A stretch of DNA of 64,000 bases from Paramecium octaurelia (taxonomy: Eukaryota; Ciliophora; Oligohymenophorea; Peniculida; Parameciidae): NCBI GenBank assembly GCA_905182995.1, contig CAJJDP010000026.1, positions 457,804 through 521,803 on the forward strand, in the 5' to 3' direction. Under the pieces are notes generated by a model that had not been told where the DNA came from, did no database searches, and worked only from the letters and a program-made list of their open reading frames with translations. Of the stretch, positions 46,562-59,400 are shown piece by piece. The position numbers and the translations under genes are program-made. Positions within the stretch are counted from its first letter, which is position 1. Each line of letters begins with the position of its first letter.

Positions 46562-48126
46562 TCATATAAATAAATCTGAATTCTTATACACATATACACT
46601 ACAATTGTTTTTTGTGAGGAATTTGAGAATGGATTTGAATAAGGCCATTGAAGTTTCAAGTTGCTATTATGAGAATACTAATTTTTGGATAATATCCCAC
46701 AGAAATCTAAAAATCTCTTCTTTTATAATGAGTTTGTTTGTTTCAAATGCTTCTTCTTAAGATGAAGCAAATTGATTATAACGAATGACTTTTTTGCTTA
46801 ATTGTACTTGCTCTTTGTCCTTCTTAATTATTTTAGGTCTTAAACAAATCCACTAAATCAAGTCATAAGTTAATTCTGGTATAGGCTAAATAAATTGTGT
46901 GAGTTATTGATAATTCTATCGAATGATTTAGACTTGACTCCATAATTTAAATACTTCAACCAATTCTGATAATGATATCTTGGAAATGTTTTATTTATTG
47001 GCTCTCTTAAGGTTCTTTAGCAGTTCATCATCAAACTGAATATAGAAAATAGTCTTACTTCAATAGAGTCAATGGTTTTTTGAACTTATTCACAATATTT
47101 AAGGATCAGAAGAGTTTTTGGTTACCCGATGGTCAATTGTTCTTCAATAAAAGAAAAGAATTATGGATGGATTTGATCACTAAGGAAGAAGAAGGTTTGC
47201 CTATCTCCATAAGCAGATTATTATAACAACTTCTTTCTCTCATTCATGTGTTAATGGAATTTAGTAAGAAATCTAGCTCTCGCTTTTTATTCTTTTTCTC
47301 TAAAATATGTATAGCTTTATTGATATTCAACAAAAATGGCATCCTTCATTCGTTTCAACCTGCTCAATTCTTTGTACCCATTGAAATCAAACTTCTTCAA
47401 TGCATTTTACTATTGTTATTAGTTGTTTTCAATCTTATTATTTGTTGGTGCTTGTGTGTATGAGGAATTCAAATTTTGTTACTATTACTATTATTAAGGA
47501 ATGGGTTGCAATTACAAATAAGGCTATGATGGTTATTTTCGAACTGGGTTAACAGAAGGAATAGGTGGTTTGGCTTTACTCTAATCTTCAATAAGGATTG
47601 AATTCTTCTCATGAATTGATTTAGTGGGTGATTGCTTGATTAATCGGCTTTGATCTTTGAATGATTTAGTGGATTCTCTTTATTGCATTGAAAACTTTGG
47701 TTGAACCTAAGTAACTTTTGGTGTCACTTCTTATTTGTATAAAGATCCAGATCTTTTGTGCATTGACAATTTAGAGGGTGATAACTTTTTTTGACTTACT
47801 TTGCGAGAGAGAACTTATTTTTTGTTGCTTGGCTATTTGTATGATTCTAATTTTCTTTTTGGTTATTCATAATCTTGCTTTTCTTATTTCTTAGGTTCAA
47901 TTTATGTTTTATTGGGATCTGTTAAAAATTGTTCAGCTGTTTATAGGATTTTATCAATATCATTGTTAATGTCTGGGAGAGTAGATGGAACAGAAGATTT
48001 GTGAGATAAATATTTCATTTCAAGTGGTCTTTTATGCGAGTTAGTTTTATTGGTTATAGTTTCCATTTACAAAATCTGTTACTACAATTCTTTTATGGTA
48101 CGATCCAGATGTTGGGAATAATCCAT
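46562..48126 (-). CDS. Unrecognised Gln/Ser-rich protein with a helical C-terminal domain, about 513 aa
   Basis: Start MDYSQHLDRTIKELQQQIL at 48126, preferred over the in-frame ATG at 48066 because it adds a coiled coil. One 23-nt intron (near 47050) gives 514 codons. Residues 20-250 are a disordered, phosphorylatable-looking stretch (SPSKLSMHKRSGS, KQSPTKSIHEKNS) with poly-Gln runs encoded largely by TAA/TAG. Residues about 270-510 are helical (FNGYKELSRLKRMKDAIFVE, FFFLSDQIHPQFFSFIEEQL). Possibly a cytoskeletal or basal-body protein, but I recognise no family. Confidence 0.65.
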
Positions 48127-48175
48127 TAATGAAGGTATTATTTCTGAAAACATTATATATATATAATAATTTTAG

Positions 48176-49531
48176 TCAAGAAAATACTTTTACACAGTCC
48201 AATTATACTTGCGTCATATCAAATGGAAATTGGTAGGCAAAAATAGCTTAGATTAACATGCAAATGAAATAGAGCAGGAATGGCAAGAATGGGTTTATTT
48301 TGAATATAGGAAATATAATAAATGGAATTACTGCTCCTGTAAATTTACCAACTGTTTAAGTTAATCCTACTCCCATTGATCTAAATTAAGTTGTATAATT
48401 CTCATTCATTATAACCATCTCAGTTGTGAACATCATCTTCAAAAAAAATGAGATTGTTGTCATTCCAAAAACTAACAATTCCTCTCCTTATATGTAAGTG
48501 ATTAATGAGATCACACCAATTATCAATGCTATATATATCACTAGTTTTTATCTACCCCCAAAGATCTTACTGTCGATAACTTTGTAAATACACATATTGG
48601 CAAACAGTTCAGATATCATCATAAATAAGATGATTTCAAATCCTTTATTGTGTTGATGCAACCAAAAAGGCATTAGAATGTAAAGAGAGCACTCTATGAA
48701 GGAAGTCAAAATGAAAACCACCCACATTCTAATAGTGAATCCTTCATACTTACCTCTAAATAGTTATTTAAAATTGGTTTCTGACCTTATTATTTATTAT
48801 GAGTTTTCAATCAAGCCTTCTTTCATGTTATTTGTTAATTAAAAATTTTTAGAATTATTTTATAGTGCAATTAACTCTATTTCTTCAAATGCTTATTGAT
48901 ATTGTTATTTAACCAAATAATACCTGGGTGACTCTCTCAAGTACATTACAGATCCTATGCAGCATATTAGCAAAGGTAATGAATTTAATGCCACTAATAT
49001 TCTCCAATGTCCTTCATCAAATCCTTATAATAAAGCCATGCATAAGAATGTGCAATAAATCTTGCCTACTATGAACACGGATGCTACAAAGGTCATAACT
49101 GACCCCCTTATATTTGCAGGGATTATCTCTGTTATAACAATGTGACCCAAAGGTATGGTTGTTCCAAAAATAAAACCAAATCCTAAACGCAGTAAGAACA
49201 TTTCTAAATATGTTTATGCTAAGCTCATCCATAACATACAAACAAAACCAATCATACTACTCAACATTAATGTTCTTTATCTTCCAATTGTGTCGGTGTT
49301 GAAAGCACAAAACATAGTGCCACCTACGATTCCAATAAAATAAATGCTTGCCAAATTGGACACTTCACTTTAATCCAACTTCCATTCATGTGATAATATA
49401 GTTAACATAATACCAATAATTGTCTTCTCAACTCCATCTGAGAAGTCTATCAACGAAACCACTAATAGAGACTTTTTCTAGAAAGAACCCATTTTTAATG
49501 ATTCCTCTAAGAGTTAATCGAAATTAACCAT
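48176..49531 (-). CDS. Major facilitator superfamily transporter (SLC22/SV2-like), about 441 aa
   Basis: One 30-nt intron gives 442 codons. About 12 hydrophobic segments. MFS signatures are NTDTIGRQRTLMLSSMIGF after helix 2 (the DxxGRR-type loop), RLGFGFIFGTTIPLGHIVIT with TEIIPANIRG (the SLC22/SV2 ExxPxxxRg motif) and YLRESPRYYLVKQQY (the sugar/organic-ion PESPRxL motif). This combination points to organic-ion or sugar-type transporters; substrate unknown. Start chosen at 49531 (MVNFDQLLEES); an in-frame ATG at 49618 would add an AT-rich hydrophobic extension. The next minus gene begins 50 bp beyond its stop. Confidence 0.85.
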
Positions 49532-49837
49532 TATTTAATTAATAATTCTCTTTTAGTAAAATATTAATCCTAAATATATTATTTGATTCAAAAAGAACAG
49601 AAGAGTCACCATTTTCATAGGTTATTTCCATAGACCTGATTAATAATAATACTTAGTGATATTAAAAGATCAATAGGAATTATGAGTTAAAAATCTTAAC
49701 TAAAATTATATATGCTTATCTCTTAATAATAAAAAGCCCTAACTTCAAATTAAAAAAGACTGCCTTATTGAATAATGGATGAAAATCAACTAGAAATAAA
49801 AAGAGAACAGTGTGTATTAGAGTATTATGATTCATAA
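49532..49837. other. AT-rich spacer, 306 bp
   Basis: Upstream region of the MFS gene and downstream of the small gene at 49838. Nothing recognised beyond A/T-rich sequence and an in-frame ATG at 49618 that could extend the transporter. Confidence 0.5.
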
Positions 49838-50203
49838 TCAAATAATCATCTACGAAATCTTGCTATAACCAACCATATGTTTAAGCATGTCATCTTTGAC
49901 AATTACACGTGAGGTGTGCTATTCAATCAAGTCTTTTATCTTCTACAATTGTAACTTATTCTCGGTCGGAGAATACTTGAGTACTGGGAATGAGAGTTTG
50001 CGTGAGTTCTGCTTCTTCTTTTCTATCATGGGAGCACTTTTATATTTATAATTCACATTCTCAATTCTTCTATCTATTCTTTATACGATTTAGGGTAGTT
50101 ATTAGATTTCTTTAAATACCTCACTTCCATTGTCTGACTTGGTTTCAGTTTTTTTGTGGAAAAATCTGTTTTATTGAACGTACCCATTGAAATACTTTTT
50201 CAT
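49838..50203 (-). CDS. Small unrecognised basic protein, 121 aa
   Basis: Uninterrupted frame of 122 codons starting MKKYFNGYVQQNRFFHKK, with Lys/Ser-rich stretches (MIEKKKQNSRKLSFPVLKYS) and a short helical end (LQKIKDLIEQHTSRVIV). No signal peptide, membrane segment or known domain. It is divergent from DCP2 across 77 bp. Base composition is as balanced as in neighbouring real genes, which favours a genuine gene. Confidence 0.5.
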
Positions 50204-50280
50204 CGTAAACAAATGTTTAGGATTAAATGCTGGTTGCGATTGATACTATTGCATTAATAAAATAATAATAAATATAAATA
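50204..50280. promoter_or_regulatory. 77-bp divergent spacer between the small protein gene and DCP2
   Basis: The start codons at 50203 (minus) and 50281 (plus) face away from each other, so both promoters must fit here. Contains an A/T run near 50260-50280; no defined motif identified. Confidence 0.4.
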
Positions 50281-51183
50281 ATGGATCAAACCAGAGAGAG
50301 TTTATTATGTAGATTCATAGTGAATTTGGATTAAGAGGAAAAGAAGCCGGATAGATTGTTTTTCCATTTACAAAATGCCTATTGGTACTATTTGGATTTC
50401 TTGAATCCAGAAGATAAGATGTCATAAACAGAATTTTATTCTTGGCTTTTGAATCCATTATCAGAATATAATGAAATAAGAGGAAACCTTAAACAGTAAG
50501 ATATCTAGATAACAAAAGCTACCTTAAACAATTCAAACAATATCAAAAGCATATTCCCTTATATGGAGCCATATTGCTGAATGAAACATTGGATTGTGTG
50601 TTACTTGTTATGAATTACAATCAAACGGTGTACAGTTTTCCAAAAGGGAAGGTTAATAAGAATGAGTCAGGTGTCGAATGCGCAATAAGAGAGGTGTGGG
50701 AAGAAGTAGGCTACGACATTTCTAAGAAGATTAGCGACAAAGTATTTAAATTATTTAGTCATTAGGATTACTTAGAATTTGTTTGTGAAGATACTGGATA
50801 ACCTCAAAGGATGTACATCATTTGTGGAGTGAGTGAGGATCATAAGTTCACGACAAGCACTCGTTATGAAATTGGATCCATCTAGTAAATTATACTCTTA
50901 TTATTAAAGATGGGTGCAGATCAAAGATATCTAGAGAGGTGACTCTGCTTATGTGTACTTGAATCCTTTTATCTAAGGATTGCAAAAATATATTCAGCAC
51001 AAAAAACAATTAGAAAAAAGCAAAGTCAAAAATACTAATCAAACAAGTGAATCAGATTTGATAAGTGTTATGTTTGAGAAGACATAAGAGATTCTAAAGT
51101 CATTTAAGTAATAATTAAAACAAGAGCAACCAAGATAGATGTAATAACCATAATTTTAGTAATTCAAATTAATTATTGCTTGA
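50281..51183 (+). CDS. DCP2: mRNA-decapping enzyme DCP2, about 284 aa
   Basis: Two introns (23 and 25 nt) give 285 codons. The N-terminal regulatory helices (LLCRFIVNLDQEEKKPDRLF, FHLQNAYWYYLDFL) match the Dcp2 domain that precedes the Nudix fold. The Nudix domain begins IPLYGAILLNETLDCVLLV; the Nudix box is intact (GKVNKNESGVECAIREVWEE followed by VGYD), with the REVWEE metal-binding Glu residues present. EIGSIQWVQIKDI corresponds to the conserved Box B entry. DCP2 removes the m7G cap in cytoplasmic mRNA decay. The tail is short and Gln-rich. The last 20 bp overlap the end of the convergent LRR gene. Confidence 0.92.
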
Positions 51184-52732
51184 TATTATCAACCACTCTT
51201 TCAGATTACTCTAAACTATAATACATTTTATTTAATTCGTTATGTTCCTTATTGAATCTCATCAATTTAATTTTGAGATCTTAGAATTATGGATTCTTCG
51301 ATTCTAATTCCTTTTACAATTCTGTCATCATCTCATCGAATCCCTTGTTGTACTCATTAACATCATATAGATAGACTTATGAATATACAAATTAAGTTAC
51401 TTCCTTTGATCATAATTTTCATCAACGAAATCATATTCTTGTTCATAGTTATTTGCCTTTCAATACTAGCTTCATGTTATTTCTTCTACTTCATTATTTC
51501 CCCCAAAAATTTCAATTCTTCAAGTAGCTACTTTTCGTCATCTTCTTCAAATAACATAGGAAAGTCTTCCCTTTCAGAACCTACTTCACTTAATTAAAAA
51601 GGAGTCACTTTTAGCATTTGTAAATTCAATGCAGGTATTTTAGTTGTTGATTTCTATTACTAATATGAATCTCTTTGCTTAATCTACTCATCGTGTTGAT
51701 CCACTGTTTTCATACAGACCTATCGTTATTACTTAGGTGTTTAATTGTTTTTCTTTGGAGTAATGCTTATATTCTTTTTCAACTCACCCTTAGATTTCTT
51801 CACTTCCTACAGATTCTACACCTTGACTGGAGTTCTATTTATTTAATATGTGTCATTCTTGGTATTCTGAGGTGTTTTGGGTCTTGCAAGTTTGTTGCTG
51901 ACTTTACTTAAACGACTCATAGTCGATCTCTCAGTTGCTTGTTATTGCAAAGAATCATTGCTATTGATGCTGTGATCCAACTTGGAACTCTGTTTAGAAT
52001 TCATAATTATTTGTTGTTCCAATTGAGTGTATGACAATTCGATCCTTCGGGTATAGAGTAGATGCTTGATCAATTTCTCTTCACATTTGTCCGTGTTCTC
52101 CAATGGATTGAATCTGAGATTCAAACTCTCCAATCTTAATTTCTCTAATGGTTTTAAATCGTTAATATTTAATTAATTATGCCCAACATCAATTCTATTA
52201 TGATATTTAGTATATTACATCTCCAGATTTTCTAGTTTGGTAAAACACCACAAGGCACATGACAGTTGATTGTTGCTCAGGTTTATTTTACGAAGTTGAG
52301 TGTTGTTATCAAATATGTTGGAACTGATTGATGAAATGTTATTATAACTGAGATCAATGATTTTCAGGTTCTTCAAATTCGATAAGAATGACCCTACGTA
52401 TAAACGAGTACCTTATGATTTTAGAGATTTCTGAAAATCCTCAAACACACTTCCCAACAGATTGTGAGCCAAATTTATTTCGACCAAAGATGAAGTCAAT
52501 TGGAAGAACTAATTAATACGATTATGACTCATATCCAAGTTGTAGAGACATTGAAATTAAGAAAACCCATCTGTTGATCCCAATAAATTGTGACTGCAAT
52601 TGATTGATCTAGTTTTTGCATAATTTAGGTGTGTATCATAGACAGCATTCTAATTCATAATCACACATTCATTACAATGGTTTCCAAGTTAAAGTTCTTG
52701 ATTTGTTTATTCGACACATTGACAACCTGCAT
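51164..52732 (-). CDS. Leucine-rich-repeat protein with coiled-coil tail, about 505 aa
   Basis: Two introns (26 nt near the start, 25 nt near 51370) give 506 codons. Residues about 30-220 hold at least six LRRs: RSINCSHNLLG, LYNLDMSHNRINQF, LVEINLAHNLLG, LKIIDLSYNNIS, LRKINLSNNQLS, LESLNLRFNPLEN. A cap follows (KCEEKLIKHLLYTRRIE), typical of SDS22-like axonemal or ciliary LRR proteins. Then comes a Ser/Thr/Gln-rich linker and an acidic coiled coil (EEDDEKQLLEELKFLGEIMK). The role is probably scaffolding in cilia or cytoskeleton. The stop at 51164 lies inside the last codons of DCP2 on the other strand. Confidence 0.85.
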
Positions 52733-53478
52733 TCTTTGCTTAATTTAATATTTAAATACAAATACTACTTCATTTGTGCGCTTTTATCTAAAAGTGCATT
52801 TGAAAAAAATTTATAATCAATCATAAATTCAACAATTCTGCCACATTACCCTCCACTTTAAAAATACTTTCAATTTAGTTATAAAATGTGAGGCCATCAT
52901 AACAAAAATTATAAATGAATTCTTTGAATTGAACATATCTATTGGATCTAGGAATTTCTATTAAGGTTCTCGAAAAGATGATAATAAATTCTATTTGATA
53001 GGATTTCGTTAAAAAATCCGATCATTTAAATCTATCAAGTGAATAAATTAATATCCATTGTAAAGAATATAATCTAAAACTATTTTTAGATATTATAGAA
53101 TAAGTTGAGGCGTTCGGAAATGATGTTAAATTTAATTTAGGTTCGAAACTATATCTGCAATAATTACTATTAAATAAAACTGTGTTTAAAATTTAAATTT
53201 TAAATAAACAAAATTTTTATCTTTATTAATATAAAATATTTATTGTAAATCTGTAAAATTATAATGTTTAAAATATAAATTTTGATGAATAAATGGTGGG
53301 ACTTTTTAAAATTGGTTAAGTAATTATTTGACCACAATTTTGATTAATTACAGAGAATATAAAAGTTTTGTCTATGATTCTATTAATTAATTGATATGTG
53401 AGACCGGGCAAAAATATTGGAGAGTCAGAAATCATATTATTGTGAATATAAAAGATGTTTAATTAAATTATAAAATCT
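52733..53478. other. AT-rich intergenic segment, 0.75 kb
   Basis: Upstream regions of the LRR gene (minus) and the giant Cys-rich gene (plus). No open frame, RNA gene or repeat recognised. Confidence 0.5.
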
Positions 53479-56400
53479 ATGATTAACTAATTCATTAAAG
53501 GGAGTGTTATATTAGGATTCATGAATCTCATAGTAGCATTCAGAATGTAAATTGAATTCGATGATATTTATAATGGAGTTACTTGTAATCAAGGTTAGGC
53601 ATAGCATTTCTTTTTTCCAATTTATCCATATTATTGCATAAGTAAAGTATTTTTTTATCAAGAGGCACTTCTCCTGAATGCGTTGGAGTTACAACTCCGA
53701 CAATAAAGCGAACATCGAAAAATTTTTATTACGATTTATTTTGTCACCCAGATGTTTAAGTTGGAGCCTCAGCAACTAAAAAATAAATATCTATATTTTT
53801 AAATTATATGAGCTGTGGCAGTCCCTTAGGTTAATTGGTCATGACACTTAATGAAGAAGGGAAATATTTTATTTAATGTCAATGTAAAATAATTTTAAGA
53901 TGATAAATTAGACGAAACTACTGAAGATAAAATTCACTGTTATTTCGCTTTAATTAAGAGTGGAATTTATAAATGCTTATATTGCCAGGACAATTACTAT
54001 GGGGAGAATTGTGAAAAATACAATTCCACATCTACTTAACTAACATCAAGTAATTAAATAGTTATTATTTAGAATGCTAATAGTAAAATCCTGATGGTAC
54101 CTGCGCACTCTGCTATCCAGGATATGGAAAGACAAGCGACTATGATTAAACTTGTTCACAAAGTAATTTGTCCTAAGTAGTTTAGGTTGTATTCCTTACA
54201 GTTCATGCTATATTGATCCTACAAATAGTGTTGTTTATGAGCTTCCATGCATGGAAGATGGAGCTTTATAATTGGATACTATCTGCGTTTGTAAAAATTC
54301 ATGAAATCTAAGCTTGTAACATAAAATATTGTTCGAAATGTGATATAGATTCAACTACTTAAACTGAAATATGCTTGGTATGCATCTATCCTTACGTCTT
54401 AATAAAAAACTAATGCTTGGGGGACAAGAATTGTTATAACTAAGAACTAGTATATGATGGAACTGGAACTCTCACAGGTACTAAATGTTTAGAATGTCTG
54501 TTTGGTTATTTTTGGGATACTCTGTTTAATTAATGCTCAAGTAATTGATTAAATGCTGAAACAAGGTTGCAATAAGAGAAAGAGTTGTCCAATATGCAAC
54601 GAATCGGGATGCTTATATTGTCGTCCTGGATATGTTTTGGTGAATTCAAAATGTGAAGTTTTGACATGTGTTAAAAAGCACTGCTTATATTGTTAATTAG
54701 ATGACCCAAACATATGTACAGTCTGCAATGATGGGATGGGTAAATATCTAACAAGTGCTGGTGAATGCGAATGCAATATTTAAGGGAGCCAAGGGGATTA
54801 TTATGGAACCTGTAAAAGTTGTACCACTTTGTATTGTAAACTTTGTGATCCTACTCCGTTTTCTTGTACTTATTGTGATAGTTTTTATGGAAGATAATTG
54901 GTAGGGAATTCATGCGTTTGTCAAACTTAGTTCTTTGAATTTTATGACAAAACTAGAACGGATGGGAGACCGTTAGTATGCAAAAGTTTAGATTTTCTTT
55001 TATTAAAGGGTGCCATAAAACATGCTATGCATGCAAGGGAACTACAATGATTGATTGTGTAGATTGTGGAGATCCGAATATCTATCATCGCTACTTAACC
55101 GTTAAAGGAGAATGTGCTTGTATTGAGGGGTATGGAAATGTGTTATCTTTCTCCACTTAAGAGAACAAATTACTTCCAGATCTTACATGCTCTAGTATAT
55201 GATTCATCTATGAATTAGAGTGTCATAAAAAATGTGCTGAGTGTATTCAATCTCGACCTGGTACTTCATTAGAATATTGTATAAAATGTATTGATGGATA
55301 AAACAGAGAAATATCAGATGATTTGGATTGTGTATGTCAAGAGAATTATAGTGATAATGGAATCTATGAAATTTGCTATAGTAACTTATCTCATATGTAT
55401 GTTTTCAAGAGTGTTATTATACGTGTTCATCTTGCTATGGAGTGTTGCCTACTAGTTGTCTCAAATGTTCAGCCAGTTCGCATAGGTATTTGTCATAAAA
55501 GAAAGAATGTTTATGTTAAGATCAGTATTATGATGACAACGTGAATATGGAATGCTAATGTAATTTAAATTGAATAATTCAATAGAATGTCATTACTCCT
55601 GTTAAAATTGTCTGGTTGACTCTGGGATTGACAAGTGCACCCAGTGTCCTTCATCGAGGATTTCAATTATTGCTGGATCTACTTTCATTTGCACTTGTTA
55701 GGAAATTGGATACTATGACTTGGATGGAACTATGGAGTGCCAACCTTGTCATTATTCATGTCTAACTTGCGATGGACCAGAAACATATAATTGTCTGAGT
55801 TGTGATACAAATTATAGGGAATTTGACTCAGTTTAATGTAATTGTCCTATTGCTTCTTATGATATCGGTAATTTATAATGCTAAGGTAATTTTCATTTCC
55901 ATTCACAATTTAGGATGTCATTACAGTTGTAAATCTTGTGACAATGTCAATTATGATAATTGTTTAGAATGTTCAGAAGAAGTCTAATACAGATTTCAGA
56001 TTGGAAACACATGTATTTGCATGGAAGGTTATTATGACATAATTGGAGAACCTATATGTGGAAGTGATATATATGTAATTAATATTTAGAATGCTCTTAT
56101 AAATGCTAACTCTGCAAGGATACTAGCGATTATTGCCTAAGTTGTCCTTCTAATTCAGGTAGAGAATTAGGATCTGATAATTCATGTTCATGCACTGAAG
56201 AGTTCTATGATGAAATTTAAATTCCTGTTTGCAAAAGTAATTAAAATTGATATAATAGTGTGCCATTTTAAATGCTAATCCTGCACTGATGCAACTGAAT
56301 AATCATGTAACTCTTGTAATAAAAATAATTTCAGAAAGCTAATAAATAATGAATGTGTTTGCATGTAGGGCTATTTTGAAAAGGAAGTTTAAGAGTGTTA

Positions 56401-59400
56401 AAGTAAGAATTTATAAATAGTAAAAATATAGAATGCAGTTCATATTGCTAAGAGTGTGTAGATTAATATGATAATTGTACAGCTTGTTCGAAAGATAGAT
56501 ACCTCGATGGCAATAAATGTTTTTGTAAGACAAAAGTTTAGGGGTATCAGATGAGCACCTATGAATTGAAGGGAGTTATATAATGCTAAAGTATATATAA
56601 GAGTCTATCATCCAGATTGCCATTATACATGCTTAACATGTTAGAAGAGTTCTGCGCCAAATCAATGTATAACATGTCTTGATAGTGAAAACAGAGTTTA
56701 GATTGGATCTACTTGTACTTGCAAAGATGGATATTTTGAAGTGGGAAGAGCAGTGTGTTAGAGTAATTTAAATTAATCTATGACTTTTAAGAATGCAGTA
56801 TATAATGTAAATTGTGCATCTCGAAGGATGACACATGTTTGGAATGTTAGGAGAATAGTCTTAGAGTGTTAAATTAGATATTAAAGAAGTGTGTTTGTCC
56901 TGATGGGTATTATGATGATGGATAAAACAGTTTATGCCAATGTAATATTGTTAATTCATTTTAGAATGTCATTATTCTTGCTATACATGTTCTAAAATGA
57001 GCACATTGTGTAGTGAGTGTAGAGCATCATCACATCGACAACTTAACGACTTGATCCTAACCTGTTCTTGCTATCAAGGATACTACGATTCAGGTGTGTA
57101 GGAATGTCAAAAATGTCATTATTCTTGTCTAAGTTGTAATTCATTTTAGAATTGCTTGAGTTGCATTATCTAGTCAGTTTCAAAAAGAGTATTATATTTA
57201 AATTCTTGCATCTGCTTACCTGGATTTTATGATGATGGATTTTCAGCCAGTTGTTAAAAATGCGATTATTAATGTTCAACTTGTATTACCTAATCTTATT
57301 AATGCACTTCTTGTCCATAAACAAGAAACCTACAATAAAATTGTGACTGTTTAAATGGTTATTATGACATTGGGTATGCTTTATGTTCAAAATGTGATGC
57401 CAATTGTTACAGATGTTCTAAATCTCCAACTTATTGTATAGAATGCAATGCTTAATAAAATCGGATGTTAAACAAGTAATTGAGTAATTGTGTATGCAAA
57501 TTTGGATATTTTGAATTGAATGGAGTTTGTTAATAATGCAATTTGACTTGTTATACTTGTAGTGATCAATAGGATAATTGTACATCTTGTCCTATCGATA
57601 GATTATAAATTGGATCAGTTTGTAAATGCAATGATGGTTTTTATGAAGATTATAATGATAAACAATGTTATCTCTGTCATTCCTCATGTTTGACTTGTAT
57701 TTACACAGCAACACAATGTCTATCTTGTATAAGTGGAGACTTCAGAATTTTGAAATGGGGATCTAAATGTGAATGCATTGATGGCTATTATGAAAATCTA
57801 ACCAATCAAAATTGTATGCAATGCAATTAGACTTGTTTAACATGCAAATATAATGCCAATCATTGCACATCTTGCGATGCCAGTCTTCATTATGACATTC
57901 AATCTAATTCATGTGTGTGTATGTCTAAATATTATTATGATGTTACTACCAAACTGTGTTAATGTATTTTGATTATTATTATACCATTAGAGTGTCATTT
58001 TAGTTGTTTACAATGTCAGAGTCAATATGAATGTACTACTTGCAATACACTTACTCGAGAATTTGACAACGTTACCATGAAATGCATATGCAGGAATGGA
58101 TACTTTGAAACAAATACTGAACTTTGTCAATGTATATCCATTTAATATATTCAGAGTGCCATTATTCTTGTTCCACTTGTCTGAGTTCTTCAACCAACTG
58201 TCAAAATTGCAGTCAATTATACTTTAGACTTCTTAATAATAATTAATGTCAATGTCTCTAAGGTTACTACGATGTTGGTGTGTCAATGTGTTAGAAATGC
58301 TCTGAAGTATGCAAAACCTGTTAGAGTTCCTCCACTAAATGCACATCATGCTATGACTCAGAATAACATAGAATTTAATAGGGAGATTAATGTACTTGTT
58401 AAAGTGGATATTTCAATTCTGGATCATTAATTTGTTAAAGTAAGATTTTATTATGATTTAAGAATGCTCAAATTCTTGTAAGACTTGTGAATTTCAATCT
58501 CATTTTTGTACAAGTTGTGATTTAAATTAAAAGAGAATTGACAAATCAATTTAAAAGAAATGTCCTTGCATCACTGGATTCTTTGAAGACTAAAACCAAA
58601 ATTGTCAAAGTATCTTATTCAACATAATAAGAATGCCATATTAAATGTTATGATTGCATCAATTCCAGTGAAACTTGTATTAGCTGCAATTATCAAGTCA
58701 ACTCCCATCGCCATTCTTTATCATATCAATGTAATTGTAAGGATGGGTATTATGATGATGGAACATAAATTCAATGCTAGAAATGCAGTTATTAATGTAA
58801 ATTGTGCTTAACTGCCTCTAATAATTGCTCAACTTGCAGTAACAGTTTCAGATAAGATCCTCCTCTTTGTAATTGCATTGACGGATATTTTGAGGATGAA
58901 TAATAAACATGTTAACGTATAAATTATTCTATTACTTTCAGCTTGTGAATATTAATGTAGTACTTGTACTTCTAACCCAGCTAACTGTTTATCTTGTAAA
59001 CCAGATAGATTTGGCCCTTCTTGTGAATGTTCAGATGGCTATTTCGAAGCAGGGTTAAATAATTGTGCGTGTAATTACTCTTATATTATTTTTAGAATGC
59101 GGATTCCAATGTTAAACTTGTACTCAAGCTTCAAATAACTGCACCTCATGTAAGGGTAACAGACTGTCAGCACCAATATGCAAATGCCCAAATGGATTCT
59201 ATGATGACTATGTAAATGAGAGTTGTCTACAATGTCAGTACACATGTGATACCTGTGATGCAAATAAATGTATAACTTGCAATGGAAACAGAATCTTATC
59301 TTAAGAAATGACTTGTGATTCTCCACCAAATTCTGTTTGCTATTAAGACACTCCATGGTGTTCTAGTATTAATATTAAATCTCTATAACCTAGATTGCAT

